NCBI GenBank assembly: GCA_916048115.1
Contig: CAJZGQ010000074.1
Coordinates: forward strand, 1 to 5,638
Reading direction: 5' to 3'
DNA from: an uncultured Streptococcus sp.
GTDB taxonomy: Bacteria; Bacillota; Bacilli; Lactobacillales; Streptococcaceae
DNA: 5,638 bases
The stretch's first letter is position 1, and the number at the start of each line of letters is the position of its first letter. Under the pieces are notes generated by a model. It had not been told where the DNA came from and searched no databases. It saw only the letters and a program-made list of their open reading frames with translations. Positions 5,160-5,638 of this stretch are shown here, one piece after another. A program made the translations under genes and the position numbers.

Positions 5160-5638
5160 ATGGTTAAAAAAATTATTTTGATGTTTTTGAGCTTATTGAC
5201 GGTAACAGTGATTGGGATCGGGGCCTATGGTCTCACCATCCTCAATCAAACAACAGGGACCCTCAGTAAGACCTATAAGGGCTTTGGGAATGAGACCAAT
5301 GTCATCGCAGAAAACAAGCCGATGACCATTCTTTTGATGGGGGTTGATACAGGTAGTGGTTCTCGGGAAGATCCTTGGGCCGGAAATAGTGATACCATGA
5401 TTTTGGTGACTGTTAATCCTCAAACCAAAGAAACAACCATGACTAGCTTGGAAAGAGATATTTTAACCAATATTACTTCAGATGGCGAAACAGTCCAAGC
5501 AAAATTGAATTCGGCATATGCTCAAGGTGGTGCCAAGTTAGCCATTAAAACCATTCAGGATCTCTTGAATATCCATATTGACCGTTATGTCATGATCAAT
5601 ATGAAGGGATTGGTTCAATTAGTGGATAAGGTTGGTGG
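5160..5638 (+). CDS. lytR: LytR-Cps2A-Psr (LCP) family protein, 3' end beyond window
   Basis: The first 159 codons of an LCP enzyme, cut by the window edge with no stop. LCP proteins sit in the membrane with an outer catalytic domain and move wall teichoic acid or capsule polymers from undecaprenyl carriers to peptidoglycan. After MVKK comes one hydrophobic anchor (about residues 5-28), in-to-out. The LCP domain starts with TILLMGVDTG (56-65), then NSDTMILVTVNP (76-87), TSLERDI (95-101) and KLNSAYAQGG (115-124). D63, D78 and R99 should be the metal- and phosphate-binding residues, and the D78-R99 spacing of 21 equals that I recall for Cps2A. The rest of the active-site arginines are outside the window. 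Its place after tsaE and a GNAT gene fits LytR of pneumococcus and BrpA of S. mutans. The ATG follows the previous stop by 13 bases; the ribosome site is only a weak GAGAGAG. Confidence 0.92.
   Translation, partial: MVKKIILMFLSLLTVTVIGIGAYGLTILNQTTGTLSKTYKGFGNETNVIAENKPMTILLMGVDTGSGSREDPWAGNSDTMILVTVNPQTKETTMTSLERDILTNITSDGETVQAKLNSAYAQGGAKLAIKTIQDLLNIHIDRYVMINMKGLVQLVDKVG

Noticed and set aside
5193..5423. Minus-strand frame inside the LCP gene
   Set aside because: The plus strand encodes clear LCP motifs through the whole stretch; the other frame is a shadow.
1..5638. CRISPR array, tRNA/rRNA gene, insertion sequence or prophage
   Set aside because: No regularly spaced repeats, no tRNA-like cloverleaf, no transposase or integrase frame and no flanking target duplications were seen.

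Overview
The window looks like a chromosomal segment of a Streptococcus from the mitis/sanguinis/parasanguinis part of the genus. This rests on A+T-rich intergenic DNA, Gram-positive promoters (several with extended -10 boxes), strong AAGGAGG-type ribosome sites, and gene content. The block adhP - Cof-type HAD phosphatase - AzgA-like purine permease and the block tsaE - GNAT acetyltransferase - LytR/BrpA (LCP) are both arrangements I recall from streptococcal genomes. The species assignment is inference.

Layout, left to right. Positions 1-121 are A+T-rich with no supported gene. The adhP gene lies on the minus strand (165-1187), closed by an intrinsic terminator at 122-148. Its promoter (1257-1285) carries two candidate operators: a Rex-like (NADH/NAD+ sensing) dyad over the -10 box and a CcpA cre-like site just downstream of the start point. 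The Cof-type HAD phosphatase is also on the minus strand (1377-2189), with its own terminator (1341-1369) and promoter. Divergent from it, on the plus strand, is an AzgA/PbuG-like nucleobase permease, whose start is best placed at 2365 rather than the longer TTG frame.

Between the permease and tsaE lie about 380 bases without a gene. They begin with a hairpin terminator (3806-3835). Next comes a very compact array of nested perfect stems that ends in a second, strong intrinsic terminator (3947-3979). A 7-base 5' segment is exactly complementary to one hairpin loop, so a pseudoknot is possible. This looks like a structured non-coding RNA or 3'-UTR RNA that I cannot assign to a known family, and it is the most interesting object here. 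The remainder (3980-4150) is A+T-rich with a 14-base palindrome.

The last block is a tight plus-strand operon: tsaE (4168-4623), a GNAT acetyltransferase overlapping it by 8 bases (4616-5146), and 13 bases later a LytR-Cps2A-Psr family gene running off the right edge (5160-5638+). The -10 box in front of tsaE sits so close to the ATG that the predicted transcript would be leaderless. The block joins tRNA t6A modification to cell-wall glycopolymer attachment in one transcript. The left half is linked to fermentation/redox balance (adhP) and purine uptake (permease).
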